Below the pieces are notes generated by a model. It was given only the letters and a program-made list of their open reading frames with translations, was not told the DNA's origin and made no database searches. Below, one piece after another: positions 41,909-52,450 of a stretch of DNA of 64,000 nucleotides. Made by a program: the position numbers and the translations under genes. Source of the stretch: JACRDG01 sp963760985 (lineage in GTDB: Bacteria; Desulfobacterota; Desulfomonilia; Desulfomonilales; Desulfomonilaceae); the NCBI GenBank assembly GCA_963760985.1, contig CAVXFM010000012.1, positions 143,758-207,757 on the forward strand. The letters are read 5' to 3'. Positions within the stretch are counted from its first letter, which is position 1. The number at the start of each line of letters is the position of its first letter.

Positions 41909-43147
41909 ATGTCTACCGCGGCAAATAAAAGCAGGTCTCTTGCGAACGTGCTCCTTGTCATTGGGGCTGTCCTGGCATCATTGCTCATAGGGGAAGCTAT
42001 CCTCTTTCTCCTCGAACCAAAGCCAATGCGGCTGGATCACAGAGGGTTCTACACGTATGATCCGCTCTTGGGTTGGAAGATGAAGCCTCTTACCCGGAGA
42101 GTAAATGTGACAGAAGATTTCAAGGCAACCGAGGTCACGAATTCCCAGGGAATCCGGGGCCCCGAGTATTCTTACGAAAAGGGGTCCAACGAATACCGAA
42201 TACTCATTCTAGGGGATTCCTTTTCAGAGGGGTACACGGTTGATTTCGAGAACCTGTTTTCCGAGGTTTTGAAACGCAGGCTCAACAGTCAATCAAAGGG
42301 TACGTACTATGAAGTCATTAATACCGGCACTGTCGGGTACGGCACGGATCAGGAGCTGTTGCTCTATCAAACTTTAGGACAAAAATACAGGCCTGATCTG
42401 GTGGTCTTGATGTTCTATGAAAACGATCCTGCCGACAATACCTCCAGAAACGAAATATACAGTAAGTTTAAACCGTTGTTCAGAATAGAACATGACAAGT
42501 TGGTGCTTTCCAAAAGCCCCGAGCCAGGAATTGTACCGCGGGAAGTGAAAATTGATACCCATCGCTTCGACATTCGCGCATGGTTTACAAAACATTCTCG
42601 TATTTTCCGGATAGTTGAGACCAGACTGAGAGAAATGGGCCTGATGGCTCAAAAAAGACCACCAAATGCACGTACACCGTACTCATTGCGCTTTCTCTCG
42701 GAAGAACCAAGTCCTGAGATATCCCATGCTTGGAAAATTACAGAGATGCTGCTCGTGGAGCTCAAGAAAGCGGTGGAGGCGTCAGGAGCGAGTCTGGTGG
42801 CTTTCTATATTCCCGGCTCCTACACCCTGGATAGCGACCAGTGGAAAGCGGCGAAGCAAAGATTTGGAATGAATGGCGATCATTGGAACCCGCTCCAAGT
42901 GGAATCGGAGTTCCGCCGAATTTGCGCTCAACACTCGATTTTGTGCATGGGAGGGGCTCAGGAATTGCAACAGGGCGCCGAGTCTCTGAAAAAGACGGCC
43001 ATCTCGTTCTATCACCTGAGGGATGGACACTGGAATGCTTTCGGGCACAAATTCGCGGGAGAGATGATTGCAAATCAGCTTCTTTCTTGGTCTCGGGCTG
43101 GGACCTTGGCGTTAAGACCGAGGCGTCCCTCCCCCGCGGAGAAATAG
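41909..43147 (+). CDS. membrane-anchored SGNH/GDSL-type hydrolase
   Basis: A 412-residue protein with one N-terminal membrane helix (NVLLVIGAVLASLLIGEAIL) and an extracytoplasmic SGNH-fold domain. Block I is RILILGDSFSEGYTVDFEN with the catalytic serine; block III is NTGTVGYGTDQ, supplying glycine; block IV is VLMFYENDPADN with asparagine; and block V is YHLRDGHWNAFGHKF with the Asp-His pair. Homologues in polysaccharide loci act as O-acetyl esterases or acetyltransferases on surface glycans. The next gene starts 1 bp after its stop, so the two are translationally close. Confidence 0.85.
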   Translation: MSTAANKSRSLANVLLVIGAVLASLLIGEAILFLLEPKPMRLDHRGFYTYDPLLGWKMKPLTRRVNVTEDFKATEVTNSQGIRGPEYSYEKGSNEYRILILGDSFSEGYTVDFENLFSEVLKRRLNSQSKGTYYEVINTGTVGYGTDQELLLYQTLGQKYRPDLVVLMFYENDPADNTSRNEIYSKFKPLFRIEHDKLVLSKSPEPGIVPREVKIDTHRFDIRAWFTKHSRIFRIVETRLREMGLMAQKRPPNARTPYSLRFLSEEPSPEISHAWKITEMLLVELKKAVEASGASLVAFYIPGSYTLDSDQWKAAKQRFGMNGDHWNPLQVESEFRRICAQHSILCMGGAQELQQGAESLKKTAISFYHLRDGHWNAFGHKFAGEMIANQLLSWSRAGTLALRPRRPSPAEK

Positions 43148-43148
43148 C

Positions 43149-44903
43149 ATGGATTCCATGACTACTTCTCCCCCGGTCGGGGCACATCTTCCGCGCAGCC
43201 CCCGCGGAAATAACGTCGATTCGTCAGATATTCCCTATGCTTGCCGAGTGTGGGATACCAGGATTCGGTGGATATTTGTCACGTTCTGCATAGCCGCCGG
43301 TGCGATAGTCGCGTATACGACCAGGCACTTTATCAACGGGGATGCGGTGGCATATTTTGATATGGCAGATGCCTTTGAGAAACAGCGCTGGGGAGATATG
43401 CTCAACCTTCATTACAGCCCTGGGTATGCGATCCTGATCGGCCTGATGGAACAGGTTTTCCCCGCGGGTTCCCTCAATGAGTTGTTTGTGGCCAAGGTAC
43501 TGAATTTATTTTGTTATGTTTTCTCCTTGGTGGCATTAGAACTATTGCTGCACCAACTCAAGACAGATGAAGAATTTGCCCCGCCAAACAGGTACCCACA
43601 TATAGGTTGGCTCTATTTCCGTGCTGCCGCGTATGGGCTCTTTCTCGTGTTGTCGCTCGTGTACGTCAGGATTCAGGTGGTGTCACCGGATATGCTTGAA
43701 TTCTGCTTCACGCTTCTTGTCGCTGCCGTGCTGGTCTGGATCAAGAAATCCGCTGAGCCTGTGGTGAAATTCGTGGTGCTGGGCGTGGTGACGGGGATCG
43801 GGTATCTATGCAAGGCTCCGTTCTTTCCCATGTCGGCAGTTTTCTTTGTTTTGGCGGCACTCTATGGCACCTCCTTTCGCAGGGGCCTGACCAGAGTGCT
43901 TGTGGCAGTGATCGTTTTTCTCGTTATCGGCTCACCGCTTTGGGTACCTACGTCCTATCGTTTGGGCCGTTTCTCCTTCGGCGAGTCGGGCAGTTTCAAC
44001 TACACGCATTTTGTGTCAGGCACCGGATGCCCTATTCACTTGCCTGACAAAGTATGGAGCAGGCCGACTGTGGATGTGTCCTCCGGCGGAAGTCCTGCGG
44101 CTACTTGTCCAAGCGGATTTGATCTTTCGTATTGGAACGAAGGAGTGAAGCCGTCTTTTGATCTTCGTGCTCAGGTGTCCGTGCTGGCCAGGAGCCTGGT
44201 AGCCCTGATTGGCCTGAATCCGTGGCTCTACTTGTGTTTTCTGGTGTGGGTCTGCCTTCAGGCTCTCGCAGGGGCATCGTTCTCGGTGAGGCTTCGTCCT
44301 CCGGCCCTTCCTGTCTTGCTTGGTACAATGGCGGTCGCAGGTACAGGCCTGTTCTGCCTCGTGCTTGTAGAAGCGCGGTATGTTGCTCCGTATGTGTTTT
44401 TGGGACTTATCGCCATTCTCTTGTGGCCCCGGTACGGTTCGATTCGTCCCCACGCGTTCAAGACGGCCGGAGTTGGCTTGACCGTCATTACCGTGTTCTT
44501 AATCACTTCGGTGATCGTCTCTATTTGGGATCAAACCGCGAGGTCGCTTTACGATAGTGGAGCAAAGCAATCTCACCGAAGGACCTTTCTGGAGAACGTG
44601 GCGGTCAAGGATTTCCTGAACCGTCGAGGTGTATCCAGGGGGCATCTTGTGGCGATCTTGGGAGACCCTTCAATTGGTTACTACTGGGCTCGACTCGCCG
44701 GAGTAAGGGCAATCGCAACGATTCCTGACGAGAAGGAATTCTTGGCGGTTTCGCCACAAGATCGCGCGGGAGCTCTCAACGCGTTAAGAAAACGACAATT
44801 CAAGGTGATTCTGGCTGCCGGCAATTTCGCGGCCGAATTAGGTCAGGAGGGGTGGCGTCTCGTTCCTGGCACGAAAAACTGTTTTGTTCTGTTTCTTGGG
44901 TGA
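43149..44903 (+). CDS. GT-C type membrane glycosyltransferase
   Basis: A 584-residue polytopic protein with about 11-12 membrane helices. The first periplasmic loop holds HFINGDAVAYFDMADAFE, the acidic motif of lipid-phosphosugar-dependent GT-C enzymes (ArnT/PMT-like). A soluble C-terminal part follows after residue ~450. The family moves a sugar from a polyprenyl carrier to a lipid or protein on the periplasmic side; substrate unknown. It follows the SGNH gene immediately. Confidence 0.75.
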   Translation: MDSMTTSPPVGAHLPRSPRGNNVDSSDIPYACRVWDTRIRWIFVTFCIAAGAIVAYTTRHFINGDAVAYFDMADAFEKQRWGDMLNLHYSPGYAILIGLMEQVFPAGSLNELFVAKVLNLFCYVFSLVALELLLHQLKTDEEFAPPNRYPHIGWLYFRAAAYGLFLVLSLVYVRIQVVSPDMLEFCFTLLVAAVLVWIKKSAEPVVKFVVLGVVTGIGYLCKAPFFPMSAVFFVLAALYGTSFRRGLTRVLVAVIVFLVIGSPLWVPTSYRLGRFSFGESGSFNYTHFVSGTGCPIHLPDKVWSRPTVDVSSGGSPAATCPSGFDLSYWNEGVKPSFDLRAQVSVLARSLVALIGLNPWLYLCFLVWVCLQALAGASFSVRLRPPALPVLLGTMAVAGTGLFCLVLVEARYVAPYVFLGLIAILLWPRYGSIRPHAFKTAGVGLTVITVFLITSVIVSIWDQTARSLYDSGAKQSHRRTFLENVAVKDFLNRRGVSRGHLVAILGDPSIGYYWARLAGVRAIATIPDEKEFLAVSPQDRAGALNALRKRQFKVILAAGNFAAELGQEGWRLVPGTKNCFVLFLG

Positions 44904-45231
44904 CAGATCGTGAGAAGAGAGGACGCCCAATACCACGATGGGCCGATTCAGTTGTTGCCGGTAGGTGGGTATCATGCATTCAGGACGTAGTCACGCGGCT
45001 CTTTCGTAGCGGAAGAGGGATGAGTTCGGTCTTTCTTGTTCGCCAACAAACGGACGTCATGTGGTCATCAAGGCACGACCTTTGACTCCGGAGAAAAAGG
45101 ATGATAGACCTGACCTCGCTTTTCGCAACCCTATTTCTTGTAAGCGAATCTCTGCACAACATCGTGCCACGATTTCGCGACACCGTTGCATTATTCAATC
45201 GCGTTTTGGTCGTTCTGTCATAGGAACCACG
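44904..45231. other. short intergenic stretch
   Basis: Open in frame with the following gene from 45061, but the extra 57 residues are basic and not membrane-like. I see no separate gene. Confidence 0.4.
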
Positions 45232-46791
45232 ATGATTCAACGTAATCCAAAGCTCACCGTAGCAATAGTATTCACTGTCTTGCTTCTGTACGTGCCTCTG
45301 TACGGCCTGTACAGTTTTGGCATCCAAACCGTATTCGGTTATTTCGCCCACGATGCATTCTACTACTTGACTGTCGCGAAGAACTCGTCGTCATTTTTCT
45401 TTTCCTTTGATGGAGAGAGGCCAACCAACGGCTTTCATCCTTTGTGGCAGTATATATTAACCGCGCTCTTTGCAGTAATTGGGAGTCACGATTCGGCCAC
45501 TCAGCTTTATGCTGCCTATATCCTTGGCGCGGTTCTTGTGACAGTGGGATACGTCCTTGTGGGATGGTCCCTCTACAGGGTGACGCGATCGCTATATTGG
45601 CCGTTCTTACTTATTCCAGGGCCGTTCTACCTCCTTTTCACCGTGAGGGTGGAAAACGAAGTAGCCCAAGGCGTGACGTACACCTATTCCCCGTGGGCTT
45701 TCATGAACGGCATGGAGAGCCCCTGTTCGGTGGCGGCAGGGGGACTGTTTGTGTATTTGCTCACAAGGATTTGCTTTCCCAAAGCAGAATCCCTGTCCCC
45801 TACCGGGACGACGGCTCAGAAAGGTGAATCTTTTGATTGGAGCGCCTTCGCCTTGGGCATCAGTCTGGCCCTGGTGGTTCTGGCCAGGCTGGACGATGTG
45901 TTTCTGCTGCTCACGACAGGGCTGTACTTTCTTCTTTGTGATTGGGGCAGATCGAGGCCTTTGAGAAGAGTGCTTTTGATAGGAGTTCCTGCCACGGTTC
46001 TCCTCTCAGCGTACATGGGGTTCAACTACGTTTCCTGCCACTCGGTACTCCCTGTGAGCGGCAGGATCAAATCAACGGGTGGAGCGGCCCTGACAGGCAA
46101 CCTTGCCATGTCATTATGCGACCTATTTCCTCCGCTCCGGGGGATCATTCGCCCCTCTTACCGTCTGAACGAATGGGGCACCACGGCTTCTCGATCGTCC
46201 GCCATGATTCTGCCAATGATTTTCGCGGTATGGATTGCGGCACAGCTTCTCAGAAGTCGATTACGGCATTCCGAACTGTTCCAAAGGTTTGGATGGCTGT
46301 TGCCCATCGTGCTCTATATCGTGCTGAAAGGCGCGTATAATTTGGTCAACGTCAGGGTGGGCTCTCAAGGATACTGGTATTATACGTTGACGGTGTTAAT
46401 GACAAATTATCTCATCATATTGGTTCTATGGCAACTCATACCATGGGATACCATGAGAGTACCTTTGTCATTGAGGCGGGGCTGCGTGGGATTGTACGCG
46501 TGCTTCTATCTGTTTACCGCAGCGCAAACAATGGCCCTGGGATCTTTTGTGGACGGAAGATATTACCCGCTATGGCGCGACAGGCTCGAAATTACGTCTG
46601 CCCTGAAGAAGATAGACCCGGATATCAAACTCATAGACCGCAGTGACGGGACGTACGCCTACTCTCTTGGCATCCCTGCGGTATGTGCGCTGGGTTATGC
46701 AATTGACAACGAGGGCTATTTGGCGATGCAGAACCACAGGTTTCTCGAGTACTGTCTGGCCAGAGGTTTTAACGTCACCTTTCAGAAATAA
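45232..46791 (+). CDS. GT-C type membrane glycosyltransferase, possibly frameshifted at the end
   Basis: From the ATG at 45232 the protein has 519 residues and about 11 membrane helices. FGYFAHDAFYYLTVAKN in the first loop is the acidic motif of GT-C enzymes, and NGFHPLWQYILTAL follows. Its role is presumably transfer of a lipid-linked sugar in the periplasm, like the neighbour at 43149. After its stop, the +1 frame (about 46790-46915) continues with KENCVFEKIYEHKPSGTVFVRIV, which looks like the natural C-terminus, so a 1-nt shift between about 46770 and 46790 is likely. Confidence 0.75.
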   Translation: MIQRNPKLTVAIVFTVLLLYVPLYGLYSFGIQTVFGYFAHDAFYYLTVAKNSSSFFFSFDGERPTNGFHPLWQYILTALFAVIGSHDSATQLYAAYILGAVLVTVGYVLVGWSLYRVTRSLYWPFLLIPGPFYLLFTVRVENEVAQGVTYTYSPWAFMNGMESPCSVAAGGLFVYLLTRICFPKAESLSPTGTTAQKGESFDWSAFALGISLALVVLARLDDVFLLLTTGLYFLLCDWGRSRPLRRVLLIGVPATVLLSAYMGFNYVSCHSVLPVSGRIKSTGGAALTGNLAMSLCDLFPPLRGIIRPSYRLNEWGTTASRSSAMILPMIFAVWIAAQLLRSRLRHSELFQRFGWLLPIVLYIVLKGAYNLVNVRVGSQGYWYYTLTVLMTNYLIILVLWQLIPWDTMRVPLSLRRGCVGLYACFYLFTAAQTMALGSFVDGRYYPLWRDRLEITSALKKIDPDIKLIDRSDGTYAYSLGIPAVCALGYAIDNEGYLAMQNHRFLEYCLARGFNVTFQK

Positions 46792-47195
46792 GCATGCCTA
46801 TCCGATTCCTAAGGAAAATTGCGTGTTCGAGAAAATTTACGAACACAAACCGTCGGGTACCGTATTCGTCAGAATTGTTCCGTCACGGGCCACTGGATTG
46901 ACTGGTCATCGATGACCGAGAAGGTTCCACGCGGATCAGGATACCGAACGGCATTCACCGTGAGCAGGACTGCTTGACGTTTTACGGCACGTATCCTAAG
47001 AGCGTGTTGCTCAACTTTGCACATGGGAGCTGGTTATCGGGCCGTGTTTGGTTGAGTTGGATACTACGAAACGGCCTTCGTTGTCCCAGTTGACGGTGGG
47101 GACGGGATACGGGTTGGCCTGCGGGTGAAAAGAGGCCTGATACCGATGCGCGATCACGTAAGTAGCTTTGGTCTGCTGCCGGCATACCACTTCGC
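46792..47195. other. stretch between GT-C gene and IS630
   Basis: The first ~120 bp probably encodes the displaced C-terminus of the GT-C protein. The remainder has no gene and should include the right end of the IS630 element. Confidence 0.4.
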
Positions 47196-48231
47196 TCAAT
47201 TTGAGGTAATTCTCAAGTATGGGAAGTTGGTCCTGGAACGTACCCGGTCGGGGTCATTTTCCAGGTTTCTGAGTTGTCTGCACAAGGCGTCTTCCAGTTG
47301 GCGAAGCGACCTGAACGCAATGTTGGGCATGGCGTTTTCTCTGAGATAGTCCCAGATATGTTCCACTGGGTTGAGTTCCGGGCTATACGGGGGCAGAGGC
47401 ACGAGCCGGATATTCTCTGGCACGATAAGCGACTCGGACCTGTGCCAACCGGCCCCATCAACTAGCATGCTGACGAAATAGTTTTTGAAGTCCTCAGCCA
47501 CATGCCGCAAGAAGATGTTCATCATTTCCGTGTTCACATGAGGCAGAATCAAGGAAGTCATCTTTCCCAACGCCATACATACGCCAGTGTACACGTAGGT
47601 GGACGTCCTGACGATTTGTCTTGGAGTTCGCGGGCGAATGCCCTTTGGGGCCCAGCATGCGGTATTGCAGTAATTGATTCGATCGAATCGACCCTCATCT
47701 TGTCTGATCAGCGCAACTGGACGACAATCATCGGCATCCCCTTGCGCAACCACATCGGCCACCTTTTCCGGAGTGTTTTTTAAAGTCCTCCTGGGCTTGA
47801 GGATGTGCCACGGGGTGAGCTGGTCGAGGTTTTACCCGGCGCCATTTGTATTTTGCCAACAATCGGTAGACCGTTGAGTGATGGATAGGAAACCCCAAGA
47901 TGTCCTCGAAAGCTTGCTGTATCTGTGCTGCAGTCGCAATTTTCCCCTGGGAGGCTCTTTCGATAAAAGGCTCAATAAGGGAGCGCTCTTCTTCGTTAGT
48001 CAGCAGTCTTGGGGCCGGTTTGCGTGACTTCTTGTCGAACAATGCCTCAGGGCCACACCTATTGTAGATCGACATCCAATTGTGGACGGTTTGTGTGGCA
48101 ACGCCCACATGCTCTGCGATGTCCTTTGCCAATCGAGGCTTGATGGTTGCATTCAGGACAACAAGCATCCTCTGAGCAGTCCTGCGATCTTTCGTCCGGT
48201 TTAGACGCTCCTTGAGTTCTTCACGTGTCAT
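47196..48231 (-). pseudogene. IS630-family transposase, one frameshift
   Basis: The first part (48231 to about 47765) is the helix-turn-helix region: AKDIAEHVGVATQTVHNW and PIHHSTVYRLLAKYKW. The second part (about 47765 to 47196) is the DDE core: LIRQDEGRFDRIN, VSMLVDGAGWHRSE, and YSPELNPVEHIWDYLRE. The change of frame lies at TTTAAAAAACACTCC near 47778. Joining needs a +1 shift; the sequence does not fit a classic -1 slippery site in the right register, so I treat it as a mutation or sequence error, not programmed frameshifting. It is not next to GTAC. Confidence 0.85.
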
Positions 48232-48271
48232 CTATGCGCGTGCCCTCGTGATTCGACTCATCATCACCTCC

Positions 48272-48746
48272 TTATTCAAGGGAAGTCATACCAAAAACCG
48301 CGGCTTGACGCGAGATAAAATTACTCAATGTGCCGCGAAGTGGTATAAGATGAGCAAGAAAGGCAGTGAGCCTGGGGCCGAAACCTGACCGAGCCATCCG
48401 TGGGATTTTGGCCCAATTCTCAGCTCCGCGGGAGCATCGGATGCAATGAAGTTGGTATTCGGTGGTCTCCGGCTTGGGCTCTGGAATATCCACGACCTGG
48501 TGGCGCCAGTATTTACCGGTTGTCTCGTCCTGTGGCGGTGTCAGAACTTCCCCGCACTGTTCACACGATTCCGGAAACACCGGGATCACTTCTTTGGCTT
48601 GTTCGGTAGGTATCAGGTCCCTGTTGGTTCCCTTGTGACCTGGTTGGCCCCCTGGCTTGCGCTTCTTGGACTTCATCGGACGCCGAGCCTTGGGCCTGGC
48701 CGCCGGACCATCAGATGAAGGAGGCTTCGAGGAATTGGAAGAGTCC
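48272..48746 (-). pseudogene. IS66-family TnpC fragment
   Basis: Only the N-terminal part survives: SSNSSKPPSSDG, the KPGGQPGHKGTNRDLIPTEQ helix-turn-helix leader, and the zinc-finger-like CEQC and CIRC pairs. The homologous region of the intact IS66 transposase at 57.3 kb is similar in layout but not identical. The right edge (about 48746-48752) abuts the group II intron fragment directly. The catalytic domain is gone. Confidence 0.8.
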
Positions 48747-48751
48747 CGCGG

Positions 48752-49406
48752 ATACGTCCTGGACCTGTGGGCACACCAATGGCGCAGTCGCCATGCTTGC
48801 GGCGATATGATTCTTGTCCGCTATGCTGACGATTTCGTTCTGGGGTTTCAGCATCGCTCTGAAGCGGAACGCTTCCTGGCAGACCTTCGGGAACGCTTGG
48901 AGCATTTCGGCCTGTCTCTGCATCCGGACAAAACGCGCTTGATCGAGTTTGGCCCTTCGGCCGCTTCCAAGCGAAAGCGCCTAGGGCAGGGGCGGCCGGA
49001 GACGTTTGATTTCCTGGGTTTTACCCACATGTGTGGAAAGACCCGCAAACGGAAACGCTTCACGGTCAAACGCCACACCATCACCAAGCGCCTGCGGGCC
49101 AAACTCCACGCTATCAAGGACCAACTACGCCGTCGGTTCCACGACAGCGTTGCGGACCTTGGGCTTTGGCTCTGCAGTGTGGTCCGGGGCTACATGAACT
49201 ATCATGCCGTTCCGGGCAATTTTGCCGCGGTGACGACCTTCCGGACCCAGGTGATCCGGTACTGGTTTCGCGCTCTGCGGCGCCGGGGTGATCGTCACAA
49301 GATCGCCTGGTCTCGTTTTGGGGCGGTGGCCGACATCCTGATGCCTCGGCCTCGCATTCTGCATCCCTATCCCGATGCGCGGTTCTACGCCACTCACCCG
49401 AGGTAG
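48752..49406 (+). pseudogene. ltrA: group II intron reverse transcriptase/maturase, 5'-truncated
   Basis: The frame starts in the middle of the RT domain: YVLDLWAHQWRSRHACGD, then ILVRYADDFVLGFQHRSEA with the YADD catalytic motif, LSLHPDKTRLIEFG, and the maturase end (WFRALRRRGDRHKIAWSRF, ending RFYATHPR). The 5' half of the protein and of the intron is missing, replaced by the IS66 fragment. The intron's 3' ribozyme domains follow, so only the 3' end of the element remains. Confidence 0.88.
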
Positions 49407-49478
49407 GAGCCGTATGCGGTAACTCTGCACGTACGGATCTGTGCGGGGGGCGTCAGGTAACTGACGTCCCTACCGCGA
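49407..49478 (+). ncRNA. group II intron domains V and VI
   Basis: GAGCCGTATGCGGT followed by GCACGTACGGATCTG is the standard domain V hairpin of bacterial group II introns, directly after the RT stop. A second hairpin (GGGCGTCAG, loop GTAA, CTGACGTCCC) is a plausible domain VI. The sequence then runs into an ISKra4 coding segment, so the intron had inserted in that element. Confidence 0.8.
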
Positions 49479-49745
49479 CCACAAGAAGCACTTGCGATAC
49501 GATGTGTGTCTGGAGAAAGGCTATCCGATCGGAAGGGGTGTCATCGAGGGGGCGTGCGCCATCTGATCAATGACCGACTGGAACCCACTGGAATGAGGTG
49601 GATGCCGCAGGGAGCTGAAGGCGTCATGAGGCTCAGGCGGTCTTCATCAATAAGGACTGGGCCGACTTCTGGAGCTTCCGCAGAAGACCAGAGAGGGAGC
49701 GGCTCTATGGGGCAACCAACGCAGATGCTGCCATCCACTTGACTG
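49479..49745 (+). pseudogene. ISKra4-family transposase C-terminal fragment
   Basis: With two small shifts this reads KKHLRYDVCLEKGYPIG, GVIEGA, HLINDRLEPTGMRW and NKDWADFWSFRR, matching the C-terminal end of the ISKra4 copy at 319-1840. Only the 3' part is present, immediately after the group II intron 3' end. Confidence 0.8.
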
Positions 49746-49824
49746 AGGCGACTAAAGAATGTAGTGTACTTTTCCGTGGTCACCGAGGACTATCCTAAGG
49801 ATTCGACAGCTTTCGACAAGGCGT

Positions 49825-50482
49825 TTTGCGATGAGGGCCTCCCCTAAGGCATTTGATCAACGTCCGCTGGCCCGAGGGCTTCGTTTGCCGGGTATGTGTA
49901 GAGGTGGGTTTTGGCTGCTGAAGAACCGCTTGATGGAATGTCGTGGTTGTGGGAAACAGGTCTCTCCGACGAGTGGGACGCTCCTTCACGGCACCCGCAA
50001 ATCGATTGGTGAATGGTTCCGGGCCGTGTGGTGGATTGCTTCACAGACGACGGGATGCAGCGCCAGAGGGTTGCAGAGGCAGCTTGCATTTGGCAGCTAT
50101 TAGACGGCTTGGGAGTGGCGTCACAGACTCAAGAGAGGGATGGTCCGGCTACGGGCCGCTGAAAGCCAAGAGATGCGTTCACGAGATTAGGGTGTCGAAG
50201 GGAAAGAAGAAAACCGACGAAGACTTTCTCCCAAACGCTCATCAAACGATCTCACTCTCGCAGCGCTGGCTTCTTGAAACTCCTCATGGAGCCGTCAGTC
50301 AGAAACATCCCCAATTCTACCTGGATGAATATACTTTCCGACACAATCGACGAAAGAGCAACCATGTTGGCAAAATCTTCTACAGACTGGTCCGGGGTGT
50401 TTTTGAGCTCTCGCCGACCCCTTATTGGAAACTGGTAGTGCGTACCGCACCAGACCAACCACTACGCGTTGTGGTCATCTGA
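49825..50482 (+). pseudogene. IS1595-family transposase remnant
   Basis: The zinc-ribbon end (NRLMECRGCGKQVSPTSGT, then SIGEWFRAVWWIASQTTG) and the C-terminal end (DEDFLPNAHQTISLSQRWLL, FYLDEYTFRHNRRKSNH, GKIFYRLV) are recognisable. Between them, a TAG replaces the glutamine expected in GSYQTAWEWRH near 50101, and most of the catalytic domain (with the first two DDE-type acidic residues) is deleted. Not functional. Confidence 0.8.
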
Positions 50483-52450
50483 CCGAAGTGGATTCCCAGG
50501 AGAGCGGATACCATCCGGAAAGTGTTTGTAAAATGGACATCTACGCTCTAGACAAACTTAAACAAGTGGTTAAACCTTTTTTCCCTCCAGGTTCGCTTCG
50601 CCGTCGTCTGTTCCTGCCGGCGCTTCGTACATGCGCTCGGGCACTTAGGTTATGGCTTTTTCGTTTCGGTATAATCCTTAATCCGCTGCAAGAGCCGACA
50701 TATAATCTTAATCATTACCAAAGAGTTGCTGAGGAGTGGCATCAGTTTACAGACCTGACACTTGATTCTTTTGATTACGAAATTCCCGCGACAGTCTCAA
50801 TAGTTAGCATCTTGTACAATCGAGAGGAACAGATTGAGCATTTTGTCAGTGCATTATCTCGCCAGTCATTCAAGGGGCAAATAGAGCTCGTCATGGTCGA
50901 TGATTCGTCGCCCGACCGATCGGTGCAAAGACTCCACTCTGCGCTGGAAGGTCATTCCTCCACAAGAATCAATCTTAAGCTAATAACGAATCGCCAGAAT
51001 CTAGGAAATTGCCACTCACGGAACATAGGAATTGCACATTCAACCGGGTCGATCATTATCGTTATCGACAGCGATTGCTTACTCAGCCAAGATTTTGTCC
51101 GAAATCATTTTTTTGCGCACACCTATTGCAATTGTTCAGTCGTGGTAGGCCCAATCGTTGAATTGCTGGGATTACCGCCTTTTGGTGCACTTGAGCATTA
51201 CGAACGCCACCTGGCCAAAGCAAACGAACATGCATATCGTCAGGATAACATATTGTTCGAAAGCTTTCTCAATTGTGTCACTCGAAACTTTTCAGCCAAG
51301 CAAGGATTACTGAGAAATGTTGGCTTCGACCCCCATTTTTCGTATTCCGTATCGCCCGAATCAGGCTTTGGATGGGAGGACGTTGAAACGGGATACCGTC
51401 TTTACAAATCCGGAGCGAGAATCGTATATCATCCCTCGGCGGTCAGCGTCCATATTTCGCACCCATCTTCAGTGGCCGAAAACGGCAAGGCCGCCAAATC
51501 CTGGCTGAATTTTAGTAGGCTTTTTGAAAAGCATCCTGAATTGTTCTTCATCGCGCGAAGATGGGCCGTGTCGACTTTCGAGATAATAGTTGCTTGGAAC
51601 AATAACAGTCTCCCCAAGACGCAACCTGAGTGGCTGCAGCCCAAAATGTCTTCATCAATCGCTTGTCATTATGTGAAAACATCAGACAGGAGGCTGAGAA
51701 TTTTGACATTTCCTTGGCACACAGCGCACCAATATGAACTATTCAAATTGCCTCACTCTTTTACACTGGCCTGTGGATTGCCGACGGGTTTCACTTCAGT
51801 TTGGAATTACGAAGTGCGGCCGTTTCCCAACAATGCGAAATTCGGCCCCTTATTTAGGATTGACGAGGGTGACTACGATTTAGCTATTCTGCATTTTGAT
51901 GAAAATGTTTTAGCATGGGAACACACTAACGGTGTCCTAGGCTCGGATTGGGGAGCAGCTTTCAAATGGTTCCGGGAGAATCTCTCGATTCCGAAAATAG
52001 CGATATGTCATGGCACGCCCCAGTTTTACGGCCAATACAGTAACGCCTATATTCCCTACGATCGGATAGAAATCATAGAAGAAAGCCGAAAGCAACTTGT
52101 GGATTATTTGGGGGATGTAATGGTTGTCTGCAATTCCCATCAGGCGCAGCGTGAGTGGGGGTTTAGGCGATCAATGGTGATATGGCATGGCTTCGACCCG
52201 TGTGAATTTCCACCTGCGACGTACGACAAGGGTATATTGACTCTTGGAGATGAAGCTATGGAAGGAAGGCCGCATTACCGCGGCTTCTGCTTATACCGTG
52301 AAGTTGCTGACCGTCTGCCTTCCGGGTATCGGCCCACCAGGCTGCCGCCTGTTCCCACACCGCAAGGCCGCATGCCTAGGTGGTCAAATATTTACGCTCG
52401 AGCGAAGTTTCGTAATTATGTGGACGAGCTGCGCCAATATTCAATTTATT

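Noticed and set aside
47765..47790. Programmed -1 frameshift in the IS630 transposase at the A6C run
   Set aside because: The second frame is reached only by a +1 (or -2) shift; the A-run is not in the register of a -1 slippery site.
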